Source: an uncultured Maribacter sp.
GTDB lineage: Bacteria; Bacteroidota; Bacteroidia; Flavobacteriales; Flavobacteriaceae
Length of the DNA: 64,000 bases
Assembly (NCBI RefSeq): GCF_947500985.1
Contig: NZ_CANMTX010000004.1
Location: 434,001 to 498,000 of the forward strand
Reading direction: 5' to 3'
Part shown: positions 1 to 10,304 of the stretch, in pieces
Numbering within the stretch: the first letter of the stretch is position 1
Layout of the letters: every line of letters starts with the position of its first letter
Notes under the pieces: model-generated
Databases searched by the model: none
Told to the model about the DNA's origin: nothing
What the model saw: only the letters and a program-made list of their open reading frames with translations
Program-made: the position numbers and the translations under genes

Positions 1-667
1 AAGAATTAGGGGAAAGCTCATTTTGATTAAAAAGTTCAATAGCACCTGTAAATGTCTGTGCTACCAATACTTTAGATACATTTGGTGTAAAGCCCATTTT
101 TAGGGCAGCTTCCATCATGCTTTGCATAAAGTAAAATACATAAGCCGGACCGCTACCAGATATACCGGTAGAAGCGTCAATGAAGTTTTCATTGCTTATT
201 TGAATAGATTTACCCGTAGTGTCTAACAAACTTTCAATCGTTAACAATTCAATACGCGTTACTTCTTTAGAAGCTACGAATGACGTTAGTCCTCTACCAA
301 TTGATGCAGGTAGATTAGGCATAGCGCGTACTATTTTTGTGAGTCCCGTTAAATTCTGAATAGTATCGATAGTAACACCGGCCATAATAGAAATTACAAT
401 TTGACCAGGTTTTACAAGCGGATTCAGTTTTAAGAAAACACTTTCTGCGTGATATGGTTTTACCGCGATATAAATAATATCTGCCTGTGGTGCACAATTT
501 TTTAAATCATCAAAAGCATCAAATTGCGGATTTTCGCGTAGTTCTTCTAACTTCTCTTCAGAAGTATCGAGCACCATGATATTTCTCTTTTTAAGTAATT
601 TTGATTTCGACATGCCCTCTGCATAAGTCAATCCCATATTGCCGGCTCCTATTACTAGTATTTTCAT
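1..667 (-). CDS. proC: Pyrroline-5-carboxylate reductase, C-terminus cut by window edge
   Basis: Absent from the ORF track because it runs off the window. Reverse-strand translation from ATG at 667 reads MKILVIGAGNMGLTYAEGMSKS...IVRAMPNLPASIGRG...STGISGSGPAYVFYFMQSM, a ProC Rossmann motif plus the ProC signature. Confidence 0.93.
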   Translation of the reverse strand, partial: MKILVIGAGNMGLTYAEGMSKSKLLKKRNIMVLDTSEEKLEELRENPQFDAFDDLKNCAPQADIIYIAVKPYHAESVFLKLNPLVKPGQIVISIMAGVTIDTIQNLTGLTKIVRAMPNLPASIGRGLTSFVASKEVTRIELLTIESLLDTTGKSIQISNENFIDASTGISGSGPAYVFYFMQSMMEAALKMGFTPNVSKVLVAQTFTGAIELFNQNELSPNS

Positions 668-709
668 GAATTCAATTTTAATTATTGGATAATATGTATG
701 ATTGTCTAA

Positions 710-901
710 TTAGATAAATAGTATTTTTTCAATAGCGTTATTCTTACGCCTGTAATAAATTTGTCTGTAGGTGTGCAGGGTTTTTATGGGGATACCTAAA
801 AAGTATTTCGTGATTGATGTCACCTTTGACTTTTTGAGTCCGTTACGTGTTCTGTATAATTCTTTGGTATTGCTTTCTCTTTTAATGTAAATAAGTTTCA
901 T
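710..901 (-). CDS. Small hypothetical protein (about 63 aa from the internal ATG of the 710..943 ORF)
   Basis: Basic small ORF MKLIYIKRESNTKELYRTRNGLKKSKVTSITKYFLGIPIKTLHTYRQIYYRRKNN, same strand as and just upstream of proC. Confidence 0.45.
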   Translation of the reverse strand: MKLIYIKRESNTKELYRTRNGLKKSKVTSITKYFLGIPIKTLHTYRQIYYRRKNNAIEKILFI

Positions 902-1044
902 GTAATGGTATTTAAAACAGTAACATAACAAATGCATTACCAACTCCTAATTAGAGCTGTTAAGCTAATGTTATACTATTATATGTGGTTAAAATGAATG
1001 TTGGAAAATATTTTTCCTAGTGATGATAAATACTGATTTAATAA

Positions 1045-1905
1045 TTATAGATAGGCACGTAACAATTCGGTATTCGATGTACGTCTAAGAGATTTAAGAC
1101 CCTTATCTTTTATCTGTCGTACACGTTCTCTAGTCACATCAAAGACTTCACCTATTTCAACTAAGCTCATTGCAGGCTGGTTGCCCAAACCAAAGAAAAG
1201 ACGTAAGACATCACCTTGTCTTTCTGGAATTTTCTTCAATACTTGATTGATGTCCGTTTCTAATGATTCGGCCATCATTTCTTTATCGGGACTATTTAGT
1301 TTTGTAGACTCTAACACATTATATAAGGAAGAAGATTCCCCTTCTTTAAAAGGAGCGTCTAAAGAAATAGATTTTCCCGAATTTTTCATGGAGGTTTTTA
1401 CTTTTGAAACGCTCATGTCTAATTCTGATGCAATTTCGTCAGCACTCGGTGGTCTTTCATTTACTTGTTCTAAAGAAGAATACACCTGATAAATTTTGCT
1501 GCTAACCGCAATTTTGTTCTGCGGTATCCTAATCATACGTGAAGTGTTAGAAAGCGCTTGAAGAATAGATTGACGGATCCACCACACGGCATACGAGATA
1601 AATTTAAATCCTCTAGTTTCATCAAAGCGTTTAGCTGCTTTTACTAGCCCCAAATTACCTTCGTTGATGAGGTCGGTTAAGCGTAGCCCTCTGTTTTGAT
1701 ATTGCTTGGCAGCAGATACAACGAACCTTAAATTAGCACTCACTAATTTATCTAGCGCTTTCTGATCACCATTACGAATTTTCTGAGCCAGTTCTACCTC
1801 TTCGCTTGCAGTAATTAAATCTATTTTACTGATTTCTTGAAAATATTTTTCTAATGATTTGGCATCTCTGTTCGTAATTTGTTTGGTGATCTTTAGTTGT
1901 CGCAT
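1045..1905 (-). CDS. rpoD: RpoD/SigA-like RNA polymerase sigma-70 factor (286 aa)
   Basis: MRQLKITKQITNRDAKSLEKYFQEI..., region 2 NLRFVVSAAKQYQNRGLRLTDLINEGNLGLVKAAKRFDETRGFKFISYAVWWIRQSI, region 4 VTRERVRQIKDKGLKSLRR. Several normally invariant positions differ from housekeeping Bacteroidota RpoD (see findings). Confidence 0.85.
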   Translation of the reverse strand: MRQLKITKQITNRDAKSLEKYFQEISKIDLITASEEVELAQKIRNGDQKALDKLVSANLRFVVSAAKQYQNRGLRLTDLINEGNLGLVKAAKRFDETRGFKFISYAVWWIRQSILQALSNTSRMIRIPQNKIAVSSKIYQVYSSLEQVNERPPSADEIASELDMSVSKVKTSMKNSGKSISLDAPFKEGESSSLYNVLESTKLNSPDKEMMAESLETDINQVLKKIPERQGDVLRLFFGLGNQPAMSLVEIGEVFDVTRERVRQIKDKGLKSLRRTSNTELLRAYL

Positions 1906-2248
1906 AGATTATTTTTAAGTTCATATATAACATACTATAATTTCGTTAAAATGCAAGAAAAAGACACTTTTTGTGATAAGTTTGGTTAATTTAAAGGCTT
2001 TTTTGCTTGATTTTGAATAAAAAAGGTTTGTTTTTGAAATATTTGAATCTTGGTAATTTTCTAAATTTTTCCTTATAAATGTGTAATATGACCTTTTGAA
2101 AGTAATATTGTAGCTAAGGTCTGATTAAGGCAATCTTCCGCCTTTATTTTTAAATAGTTGATTATTGTTTAAAATAGAGAATTTCATTAGCTAAAATGCC
2201 ATTGTTTACGCGTCGATTTTTATTTTTGGGTAAACTACCACTCATACC

Positions 2249-5200
2249 ATGAAAATTCGCTTTATCATCTTCTTTGTCTTTGCTATTATTACTCAGTTTG
2301 CAATCGGACAAAAAATCGATTTCTCTAATTTAAAAAATCTGAGCATCCGTAACGTGGGTCCTGCGAATATGAGTGGTCGTATTACAGCTATTGATGTGGT
2401 AACTGACAATCCGAAAATAATGTTCGTTGGTGCGGCTTCTGGCGGAGTTTGGAAATCTGAAAATGGTGGTTCTGCATGGCGACCCGTTTTTGACGACCAA
2501 CCTACTCAGAACATTGGCGCACTTGCTATTCAACAGGACAATCCAGATGTTATTTGGGTGGGTACAGGCGAAGGTAATCCTCGTAACTCAATGAACTTGG
2601 GCATGGGTATTTTTAAAAGTACCGATGGAGGGGAAACATGGAAACATTTGGGATTGGAGGCTACCAAAACCATACATAGAATCAGTATTGATCCAAATGA
2701 TCCAAACGTGGTTTATGTTGGCGCTATGGGTGATCCATTTACACCAAACGCGCATAGGGGGCTGTATAAAACTATTGATGGAGGTTTGCATTGGAAAAAG
2801 ATTTTATATACGAACGATAGATCGGGTATTGCAGATATGGTTATGCATCCTACCAATAGTAACAAACTATTTGTAGCATTATATGAACATGAGAGAACTC
2901 CGTACTATTTTACATCTGGTGGCGAAGGTTCTGGATTATATGTAACAGAAGATGGTGGGGATAATTGGGAAATACAGGGAGAGAAAAACGGTCTACCTTC
3001 TGGTAATTTGGGGAGAATAGGTTTTGCCATAGCGCCTTCTAACCCAACTAGAATGTATGCTAAAATAGAAGCGAAGAAGAATGCTATTTATCGCAGTGAT
3101 GATAGTGGTGTTACTTGGGAGATGATAAACGATAACCCAAAGTTTGCGAATAATAGACCCTTTTATTTTCAAGACCTTGCAGTAGATTCAGAAGACCCAG
3201 ATAGAGTGTATAATATTTATCAGCCTTTGTCGGTAAGCTATGATGGCGCTACCACTTTTGATACCATACCAATGATACCTGCCGATGAGACGAAAGGTAT
3301 TCATGCCGATTTTCATGCCTTTTGGGTAAATCCGAAAGATGCAAAACATTTTATTATTGGAGGTGATGGCGGATTGGGAATTACTCAGGATCATGGTGAA
3401 AGTTGGTATTTTCCTGAAACCATACCTGTCGCACAATTTTACCATGTGGGCGTAGATAATGATACTCCGTATAACGTATATGGCGGTATGCAAGATAACG
3501 GCAACTGGTCTGGTCCTGCTTATACTTGGAAAAGAGGCGGAATTAGAACGTTATATTGGCAGTATTTGGTTGGGGGCGATGGCTTTGATATTTCTCCCGA
3601 TTTAGATAATTCTAGATTTGGATATGGATCATCTCAAAATGGAGATTTATATAGGTATGATAAATTAACGGGGTATTATGTAAGTATAAAACCACCGGCG
3701 CCAAATTTAGAAACTTCGCTTCGTTTTAATTGGAATGCTGCTTTTGCTAGAAATCCTACCGATGACAATGCTGCTTATTATGGATCTCAATTTGTACATA
3801 TTACTAAGGATAAGGGAGCGACATGGGAAATAATTTCACCCGATTTAACAACTAACAATCCTGAGCATCAAAAACCTGATTATGGCGGATTAACATTGGA
3901 TGTTTCAGGAGCAGAACGCTACAATGCTATTTTGAGTATTGCGCCTAGTAGTATAGATGATGAAATAATCTGGGTAGGTACTGATGATGGTCAAGTGCAA
4001 TTAACAACAGATGGTGGTGCAACATGGAAAAATATTACTAAAAGGTTAAAAGGGCTGCCAAATGAAGGGTGGATAGCTCAAATTGAAGCTTCTAAATACG
4101 ATGCTAAAACTGCTTGGGTGGTGGTGAATAATTACAGAAAGGGAGATTGTGATCCTTATGTTTTTAAAACTGAAGATTTAGGGAGAACATGGAAACAAGT
4201 AGTTGATAAATCTATGGTCAATGGTTATGCATTAACAATTATACAAGATCCCGTAGAACCGAATTTGTTGTTTTTAGGAACCGAGAATGGATTATGGATA
4301 AGTATTGATGAAGGTGAAACATGGTCGCAGTTTAAAAACGGATTCCCGTCAGTTTCAACGATGGATTTAAAGATACAGGAAACAGAATCTGCACTGGTTG
4401 TTGGAACTTTTGGTAGGGCAATATGGGTTTTAGATGATTTGTTGACCTTAAGGGAAATAGCTGGTGACCGATTAAAATCTGGTATAACCGCGTTACCGAT
4501 GAATGATGCTGTACAGGTGAAAGGCTTATTTATAAACCCGCCAGGAAATATTTGGACAGGTTTTAATACCACTTTCGAGGGTGAGAATAAAGTATTTCAG
4601 AAAACTCAAATTCCGTTTTATTTATCGGAGGAGCCAACCGCTGAATCCAATGTTTCAGCAATGATTTATGATCAAAAAAATAGATTGGTAAATACGGTTG
4701 AAACTAAAGAACTCACTAAAGGGTTGAATTACATGATTTGGAAATTAGATGAGTCAGCAGCATCTTTACCTGGTTCATGGACTGATGATTTTTCAAGAGA
4801 TATTCCTGTTTTGCCTGAAGAGTATACTATTGTTTTAAAGTATGGTGCACAAACCGATAGTACTAAAGTAACCGTAATTGCAGATCCTAGATTTGAATTA
4901 AAATCAAATGTAGATAAAGCACTTTATGAATATAAAAAGGCAGTAGATAGTCAAGTCGAAATCTTGTCGAAACACTTAACGGATATTGATGCTAAAAGCA
5001 AAAAAATAAATGGGTTGTTAAGCAAAATAAGTAAGTCTGAGAATACACCTGATCAAGCATTTGTGACCAAGCTTGAAGATATGAGACAGGCGCTAAAGGT
5101 TCTGAAGGCAAAAGGTCAAACCCCTAAGCCAGAAAGACAAGTAGGGGCGTGGCAGTCTTTTGAGACATCGCCCTATTCTAAAATGCGAGAAGCTTTAAGT

Positions 5201-5368
5201 ATAGCTGCTGCACAAACTAATGAGCCTTCAGCCCAGCATCAAGAAATTCTTGAACAGGGAAAATTATTAGTTACTGAATTTTCTAAAACAGTAACCAATT
5301 TTATGAAAAATGAATGGGCGCCCTTTGAAACTATGGTCAAAAATAGCAACATCACTTGGGATGAGTAA
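2249..5368 (+). CDS. Exported BNR-repeat / VPS10-sortilin-like beta-propeller protein
   Basis: Signal peptide MKIRFIIFFVFAIITQFAIGQ; repeated Asp-box-like motifs (SENGGSAWRPVF, STDGGETWKHLG, TEDGGDNWEIQ, TTDGGATWKNIT, SIDEGETWSQFK). Confidence 0.85.
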   Translation: MKIRFIIFFVFAIITQFAIGQKIDFSNLKNLSIRNVGPANMSGRITAIDVVTDNPKIMFVGAASGGVWKSENGGSAWRPVFDDQPTQNIGALAIQQDNPDVIWVGTGEGNPRNSMNLGMGIFKSTDGGETWKHLGLEATKTIHRISIDPNDPNVVYVGAMGDPFTPNAHRGLYKTIDGGLHWKKILYTNDRSGIADMVMHPTNSNKLFVALYEHERTPYYFTSGGEGSGLYVTEDGGDNWEIQGEKNGLPSGNLGRIGFAIAPSNPTRMYAKIEAKKNAIYRSDDSGVTWEMINDNPKFANNRPFYFQDLAVDSEDPDRVYNIYQPLSVSYDGATTFDTIPMIPADETKGIHADFHAFWVNPKDAKHFIIGGDGGLGITQDHGESWYFPETIPVAQFYHVGVDNDTPYNVYGGMQDNGNWSGPAYTWKRGGIRTLYWQYLVGGDGFDISPDLDNSRFGYGSSQNGDLYRYDKLTGYYVSIKPPAPNLETSLRFNWNAAFARNPTDDNAAYYGSQFVHITKDKGATWEIISPDLTTNNPEHQKPDYGGLTLDVSGAERYNAILSIAPSSIDDEIIWVGTDDGQVQLTTDGGATWKNITKRLKGLPNEGWIAQIEASKYDAKTAWVVVNNYRKGDCDPYVFKTEDLGRTWKQVVDKSMVNGYALTIIQDPVEPNLLFLGTENGLWISIDEGETWSQFKNGFPSVSTMDLKIQETESALVVGTFGRAIWVLDDLLTLREIAGDRLKSGITALPMNDAVQVKGLFINPPGNIWTGFNTTFEGENKVFQKTQIPFYLSEEPTAESNVSAMIYDQKNRLVNTVETKELTKGLNYMIWKLDESAASLPGSWTDDFSRDIPVLPEEYTIVLKYGAQTDSTKVTVIADPRFELKSNVDKALYEYKKAVDSQVEILSKHLTDIDAKSKKINGLLSKISKSENTPDQAFVTKLEDMRQALKVLKAKGQTPKPERQVGAWQSFETSPYSKMREALSIAAAQTNEPSAQHQEILEQGKLLVTEFSKTVTNFMKNEWAPFETMVKNSNITWDE

Positions 5369-5387
5369 TATAATGAAGCTGAGGTAA

Positions 5388-6836
5388 TTAAGATAGAATA
5401 GCCTCTGCTTCAATTTCTACCATATAACCATCACCTACCAATTTAGCTTCTACCAATGTATTTGCAGGGTTAATGCCTTTAAAACGTTCGCCATGTGCGC
5501 GTGCTACAGGTTCCCAGTCTTTTAGTTCGTTGACGAAAATTCGTGTTCTCACCACATCGGCTAAAGTGCCGCCGAAAGAAGTGATAACGCCTTCGATTTT
5601 ATCAATGATAAAATGGGCTTGAGCAGCTGGGTCGGTGCCACCGATCATGTCACTTCCATGAGTTGCCGTGGTGCCTGAAACATGAATGGTATTGCCGATT
5701 TTTACTGCTCTAGAGTACCCCGCATAGTCTTCCCATTCGGTACCGCTAAAAATCTGTTCTCTGTTTTCTCCGGTTTGTATTGGGGTAAATGCTTTTGGTA
5801 TTGTTTCCAAATGATCGCTAAGATCACCCGATGCTGTTAAAAATGGAGGTTTTCTATATTCATCACCGCAATCGCCAGGTATTAATGTCAGTTGGTGTTG
5901 TGCTTTTTTAATGGCGTTGATATCATCAGAATCTAGCGTAATATCCAGCATTTTTCTATTGTCTTCGATATGTTCGCTTTCGCCTAATCTAGCGCCAACG
6001 ATGACAGAAGCAACCGCATCACACTCTAGAATAAATCTACTTGCAATATTTGCGATAGAGGCATTATGTTTATCGGCAATTTTTTTTACTGTTTGTAAGA
6101 GGTTCTGGTATGGTTCCCATCCGCCAGCGGCGTCAATAAAACGTTTGTATTTCATTTGTGACCATGTGGTCAATTCTTCATATGTAGGTTCGGTTTTATT
6201 TAACCATTTATCGGTTAAGAATCCGCCTGCCAATGTTCCGAATGCCAATAGTTTTACGTTGTACTCTCGGCAAACGGCAGCCATGTTTCCATTCGCGCGC
6301 TGGTCTATCAAAGAATGACAAATTTGATTACTAACAATGGGTATACCACTTGCCAGAGCAATTCGTAAATGCGCGGCATCAAAATTAGTTACTCCAATAT
6401 GTTTAATTAATCCCTCTTCTTGTAACTCCTTAAGATAAAAAAGACCGTCTAACCAACTAGCATCGGGGTAGTACCATGCATGAAATTGTAAAAGATCAAT
6501 ACTAGCTAGTTGCATTCTGTCTAGCGCTGTTTGTATGGCGGCTCTAACATCTGTACGAGTAATTTTTCCTGGTTTTGGAACCCATTTAGTAAATAGCTGC
6601 ACGCTATCTTTATCGGCAAGACTATTTTTAAAAGTACCAGCTATAATTTCACTAGATCCATAGTGATCGGCCATGTCGAAAGTAGTGAGTCCGGCATCAA
6701 GATAAGGCTTCATGAACTTGGCGGTTGCAACAGGGTCTAAAGTATTACCGTTACGTTCCATATCGGCAATTTGCCATAAGCCGGTAACCACTCTAGAAAT
6801 CTCTAAATCTTTTGCTAATTCAATTGTTGTCTGCAT
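5388..6836 (-). CDS. Aldo/keto reductase fused to C-terminal RidA/YjgF-like domain
   Basis: N-terminal AKR motifs (FDMADHYGSSE, LFTKWVPKPG, LLQFHAWYYPD); C-terminal about 120 aa YjgF/YER057c/UK114-like (VKIGNTIHVSGTTATHG...IDKIEGVITSFGGTLADVVRTRIFVNELKDW...VEIEAEAILS). Confidence 0.88.
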   Translation of the reverse strand: MQTTIELAKDLEISRVVTGLWQIADMERNGNTLDPVATAKFMKPYLDAGLTTFDMADHYGSSEIIAGTFKNSLADKDSVQLFTKWVPKPGKITRTDVRAAIQTALDRMQLASIDLLQFHAWYYPDASWLDGLFYLKELQEEGLIKHIGVTNFDAAHLRIALASGIPIVSNQICHSLIDQRANGNMAAVCREYNVKLLAFGTLAGGFLTDKWLNKTEPTYEELTTWSQMKYKRFIDAAGGWEPYQNLLQTVKKIADKHNASIANIASRFILECDAVASVIVGARLGESEHIEDNRKMLDITLDSDDINAIKKAQHQLTLIPGDCGDEYRKPPFLTASGDLSDHLETIPKAFTPIQTGENREQIFSGTEWEDYAGYSRAVKIGNTIHVSGTTATHGSDMIGGTDPAAQAHFIIDKIEGVITSFGGTLADVVRTRIFVNELKDWEPVARAHGERFKGINPANTLVEAKLVGDGYMVEIEAEAILS

Positions 6837-6839
6837 CTT

Positions 6840-8327
6840 TTATTCTTCAGGGAGTTCTAAAAATAATTCGTTTGTATTGTTGTGCTGTTTTTTTAATTTT
6901 TTCCAATAGTAGGTAAATAACAAGCTAGCCAAGCCCATAACAATTAGCCATATAGGTGTGGAGTGAAAATACCACGCCGTTGTTTCTGATGTTAAATCTT
7001 TATAGGTGTGAATTCCTAAAAAGGCAGAAAGGGTGATTATACCTGACCAAGCAATCCATAATTGCAAGGTTCTATTCTTAAGTACTGAAATTTGTTTCGT
7101 CAATGCCGGGTTTACCTTATTAATGGTAACTAGCGTAATACACATTAACAGAAAATTGACCATCATAGAAGTAACCATAATATCGATACCTAAAAAGAAG
7201 TCGCCTGCAAAATGAGAACCCAATACGCCAATACTTGCCATTACACCAGCTACTATTAATGCAATATGTGGGGTGTGGTTTTTAGAATGGATTTGAGAGA
7301 TAGATTTTGGGAAAATACCATCTTTTGCCCAAGCGAACATCAATCGCGAAACCGATAACAGCATGGCTGGCAAATCGTTTATTAACGCAATTGCAGCACC
7401 TGCCAATATTGCGATACCTAAACCAGCGGGTAGTACGTAGCTTAACAAACCGGGGGCAGATATATCTTTTATCATTGCTTCTTCTGCAACAAAACTCCAA
7501 GGCACAATATGATATACTGCCGATGCAAAAAGAAAGTAGAACAAACCTACTCCGAATATGGCTAGTAGAATTGCTCGTGGTAATGATTTAGTCGGATTTT
7601 TAGCCTCTCCACCTGCCTGTGCTATGGAGTCAAAACCGATAAAACTTGAAAATAAAAGTGCGGCTGCCGACAAAAAAATACGCCAGTCGAAATCAATATT
7701 TTTAATGGGGTCAAAAGTGCGTCCGGTTTTTTCTTGTAATCCAGTTAAGAAATCTGTCGAGTCGTAAATGAGTCCCGATACGATTACAATTCCGCCGAGG
7801 GCGAACATTAAAAACATCATGGGTAATAAAATGCGTTCATAACTTTTTATTCCTCGAATATTTATGGCGACAAAAGACCAAATTAATGCCAGAGCTATGG
7901 TTACGCGTATCCATCCTATTTCTAAGCCGTTCGAGATATTTTCCCACCCCAAACTCAATGTAACATCACGAATAAAAGGTACGGTTACGTAGGCAATAAC
8001 TCCGATAACAATGGAGAGTCCGAACCATTGAGAAAAGCTGGCTACAAAGCCTAAATAGGGGTTTAATCCTCTACTGGCATAAATATAACTACCGCCCGCA
8101 CGTGGCATTGCCGATGCCAAAATACCATACGCCAAGGCGGCAAATAATGCAGGTACCGCTGCAAAAGCAAACGCAGGTAACACGTACGGACCAATACCGG
8201 GTACATTGCGTTGTATCATGAAAGGAACAACATTTATAGAAGCCCCTAGCATAGAGCAAACACCGGTTGCGGTAAGGGCTAAAAGCCCCATTTGTCGAGT
8301 TAGTTTTTTTGAGTTAGTTTTTGACAT
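6840..8327 (-). CDS. APC-superfamily amino acid permease
   Basis: Multi-TM protein with APC-type motif GVCSMLGASINVVPFMIQRNVPGIGPYVLPAFAFAAVPALFAALAYGILASAMPRAGGSYIYASRGLNPYLGF. Confidence 0.88.
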   Translation of the reverse strand: MSKTNSKKLTRQMGLLALTATGVCSMLGASINVVPFMIQRNVPGIGPYVLPAFAFAAVPALFAALAYGILASAMPRAGGSYIYASRGLNPYLGFVASFSQWFGLSIVIGVIAYVTVPFIRDVTLSLGWENISNGLEIGWIRVTIALALIWSFVAINIRGIKSYERILLPMMFLMFALGGIVIVSGLIYDSTDFLTGLQEKTGRTFDPIKNIDFDWRIFLSAAALLFSSFIGFDSIAQAGGEAKNPTKSLPRAILLAIFGVGLFYFLFASAVYHIVPWSFVAEEAMIKDISAPGLLSYVLPAGLGIAILAGAAIALINDLPAMLLSVSRLMFAWAKDGIFPKSISQIHSKNHTPHIALIVAGVMASIGVLGSHFAGDFFLGIDIMVTSMMVNFLLMCITLVTINKVNPALTKQISVLKNRTLQLWIAWSGIITLSAFLGIHTYKDLTSETTAWYFHSTPIWLIVMGLASLLFTYYWKKLKKQHNNTNELFLELPEE

Positions 8328-8352
8328 TTATAATGAGTTGCAGTTGGTTAGG

Positions 8353-9999
8353 CTATTCTTGACCTAGAAAAGATTGTACACCGGTCATTTGCCATCTGCC
8401 CAAGGTTATTGGTATACTCCCAATTACATTTAATTCGTCGAAAAAAGCTTTCATTTCAAAAGGTTCGTTCTTGCTCTCTTTCATTCTGGCATATTCTGCC
8501 ATGGTGTTTTCTAACAAGTATTTACCTGTTATGTAGCTGGTGCCATAACCAGGTTGCCTAAGGTAAAGATGTTGTTCAAAAAGCAATAGATCTTTTTCTG
8601 TTTTCATCCATCCTCTTGGGGTGTAGTTGGAGTGAATACTACCGGCTTCTTCAGATGTCATAAGGTTGGCATGTGCGTATAACGAGCCTAAACCTCTAGC
8701 GGCACGTTGGGCAATCATGATATATACGATTTCTCTAGAGCGAGGTTGGTCATCATAAAGACCGGCATCCATGAACATTTCTTCAACTGCAGTGGCCGTA
8801 CCCTCGTTTCTTGAATCGAATATATTATAAAGCAATGCCTCTTTTCTAATTTCACGTGGGTTAGGCTCGTTATCCATTCTAGCTAGTTCGAACCAATGGT
8901 AAAAATGAGAGTATAGCGGGCGCTGGTCTAAATGTGCCGTGATCCAAAAAAAGTTTCTTTTCTCTTTTGGTACATATGAACCTAAATGGTCATTAAGCGC
9001 AGTCTCAAAATAATCTTTAACTGTTACAATCTCATTCTTATCTAAAAATTCTAGAAGACTTTTGGTAGAAGCTTTTGCCATGGTATCATATTCTTCAACA
9101 CTGCTGGCGTCATCTAATTCAGGTAAATTCCGATTTCTATGTTCTTCTAATTTAAGTGCCGACCAGGCTCGCGTAAGCTCACGTTTTAAGAGCATTACTT
9201 CATCTTCCCAAGTTAAAGGCACCAAATGTACATTTTGTAAATACCATGTATAATTTTCTTTGCCAATACCTGAAGGCCCCGTTTTAGTGGTTGCTTCGGT
9301 TTTTAGCCATTCAGCCAAACTATTTGTTGAGGTAATTGCAGCATCAATAGCCAGCACTATTTTTTTATTTTTTTGAACTCCTTCAAGATTTTTAAGCTGC
9401 GCCAAATCTTTGCTTTGAGTTTCGATATCGCGAATACCAGCGACCCATAAATCTTTAGCATTACCCGTTAAGTTTTTCTTCGCTTGTTCGTTAAGAACAG
9501 GTATTACTTTTAATGCGGCCAGTAATTTTGTTTGCTCGGTTTTATCTAACGGAAAGTTGTATTTCCATATATCGATTATAGCATGGTGCGCCGGACCTTC
9601 ATGTGCAGGTACATCGCTGCGGTCTGTCCATATTGTCTTGTAGAAAGCTGGGTCTCTAACCCACGGTTTTAAAATCCGTTGGTTAAAATCGTAACCATTC
9701 ATCTCGGCATTTACAATATGCCAATCAACTTTATCTGGTATTGACCACCCAGTAGTATCTGTAGCGTGTAGTTGTTGCTGTAATGCTTTGAATGCAGGAA
9801 ATCTTTTCTCGAAAGCATCAGCAGTATAATCAGGAGCACCGTCTAGCAATGGCGGATTTTCAAAAGAACGCCACTTTCTAAAAAGCTCAACTAAATTTTG
9901 ATTGGAACTTGTGTCTTGAGCTAATGCTGTTAAAGGCGTGCTGACAAAAAGTAGAAGAAAGAAGTAAATTAATAATTTCGAATTTGCAGTTTTATTCAT
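8353..9999 (-). CDS. DUF885-like exported protein
   Basis: ORF 8353..10056; ATG at 9999 gives signal peptide [29 protein letters not shown]-terminal [43 protein letters not shown]...[20 protein letters not shown] resembles DUF885. Confidence 0.7.
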   Translation of the reverse strand: MNKTANSKLLIYFFLLLFVSTPLTALAQDTSSNQNLVELFRKWRSFENPPLLDGAPDYTADAFEKRFPAFKALQQQLHATDTTGWSIPDKVDWHIVNAEMNGYDFNQRILKPWVRDPAFYKTIWTDRSDVPAHEGPAHHAIIDIWKYNFPLDKTEQTKLLAALKVIPVLNEQAKKNLTGNAKDLWVAGIRDIETQSKDLAQLKNLEGVQKNKKIVLAIDAAITSTNSLAEWLKTEATTKTGPSGIGKENYTWYLQNVHLVPLTWEDEVMLLKRELTRAWSALKLEEHRNRNLPELDDASSVEEYDTMAKASTKSLLEFLDKNEIVTVKDYFETALNDHLGSYVPKEKRNFFWITAHLDQRPLYSHFYHWFELARMDNEPNPREIRKEALLYNIFDSRNEGTATAVEEMFMDAGLYDDQPRSREIVYIMIAQRAARGLGSLYAHANLMTSEEAGSIHSNYTPRGWMKTEKDLLLFEQHLYLRQPGYGTSYITGKYLLENTMAEYARMKESKNEPFEMKAFFDELNVIGSIPITLGRWQMTGVQSFLGQE

Positions 10000-10304
10000 T
10001 TGAAGTTGGTGATTGGTATGTTTATGCAAATTAATAATAGTGGAGCAATGCGCCATATTTAAATTAAAAATATTGAAGGCTGTAAGAGGTGTAGTTACTT
10101 ACGAAATAGCGCAAAGTTGCTCTAATGCGAAAAAAAGTATCTCAAATGCTCAATTCACCACAATTTAAATTGCGAATAGAGTTATTTGTAAATCAAATCT
10201 GAAAGTATTTTACTTAATTGTATTGTCTTAAAGATGTATTTTTATACACCTATACACGCAATAGTGTAAGCATAAACTTTAGTATGTAGTTCAATTTTAA
10301 TCGT

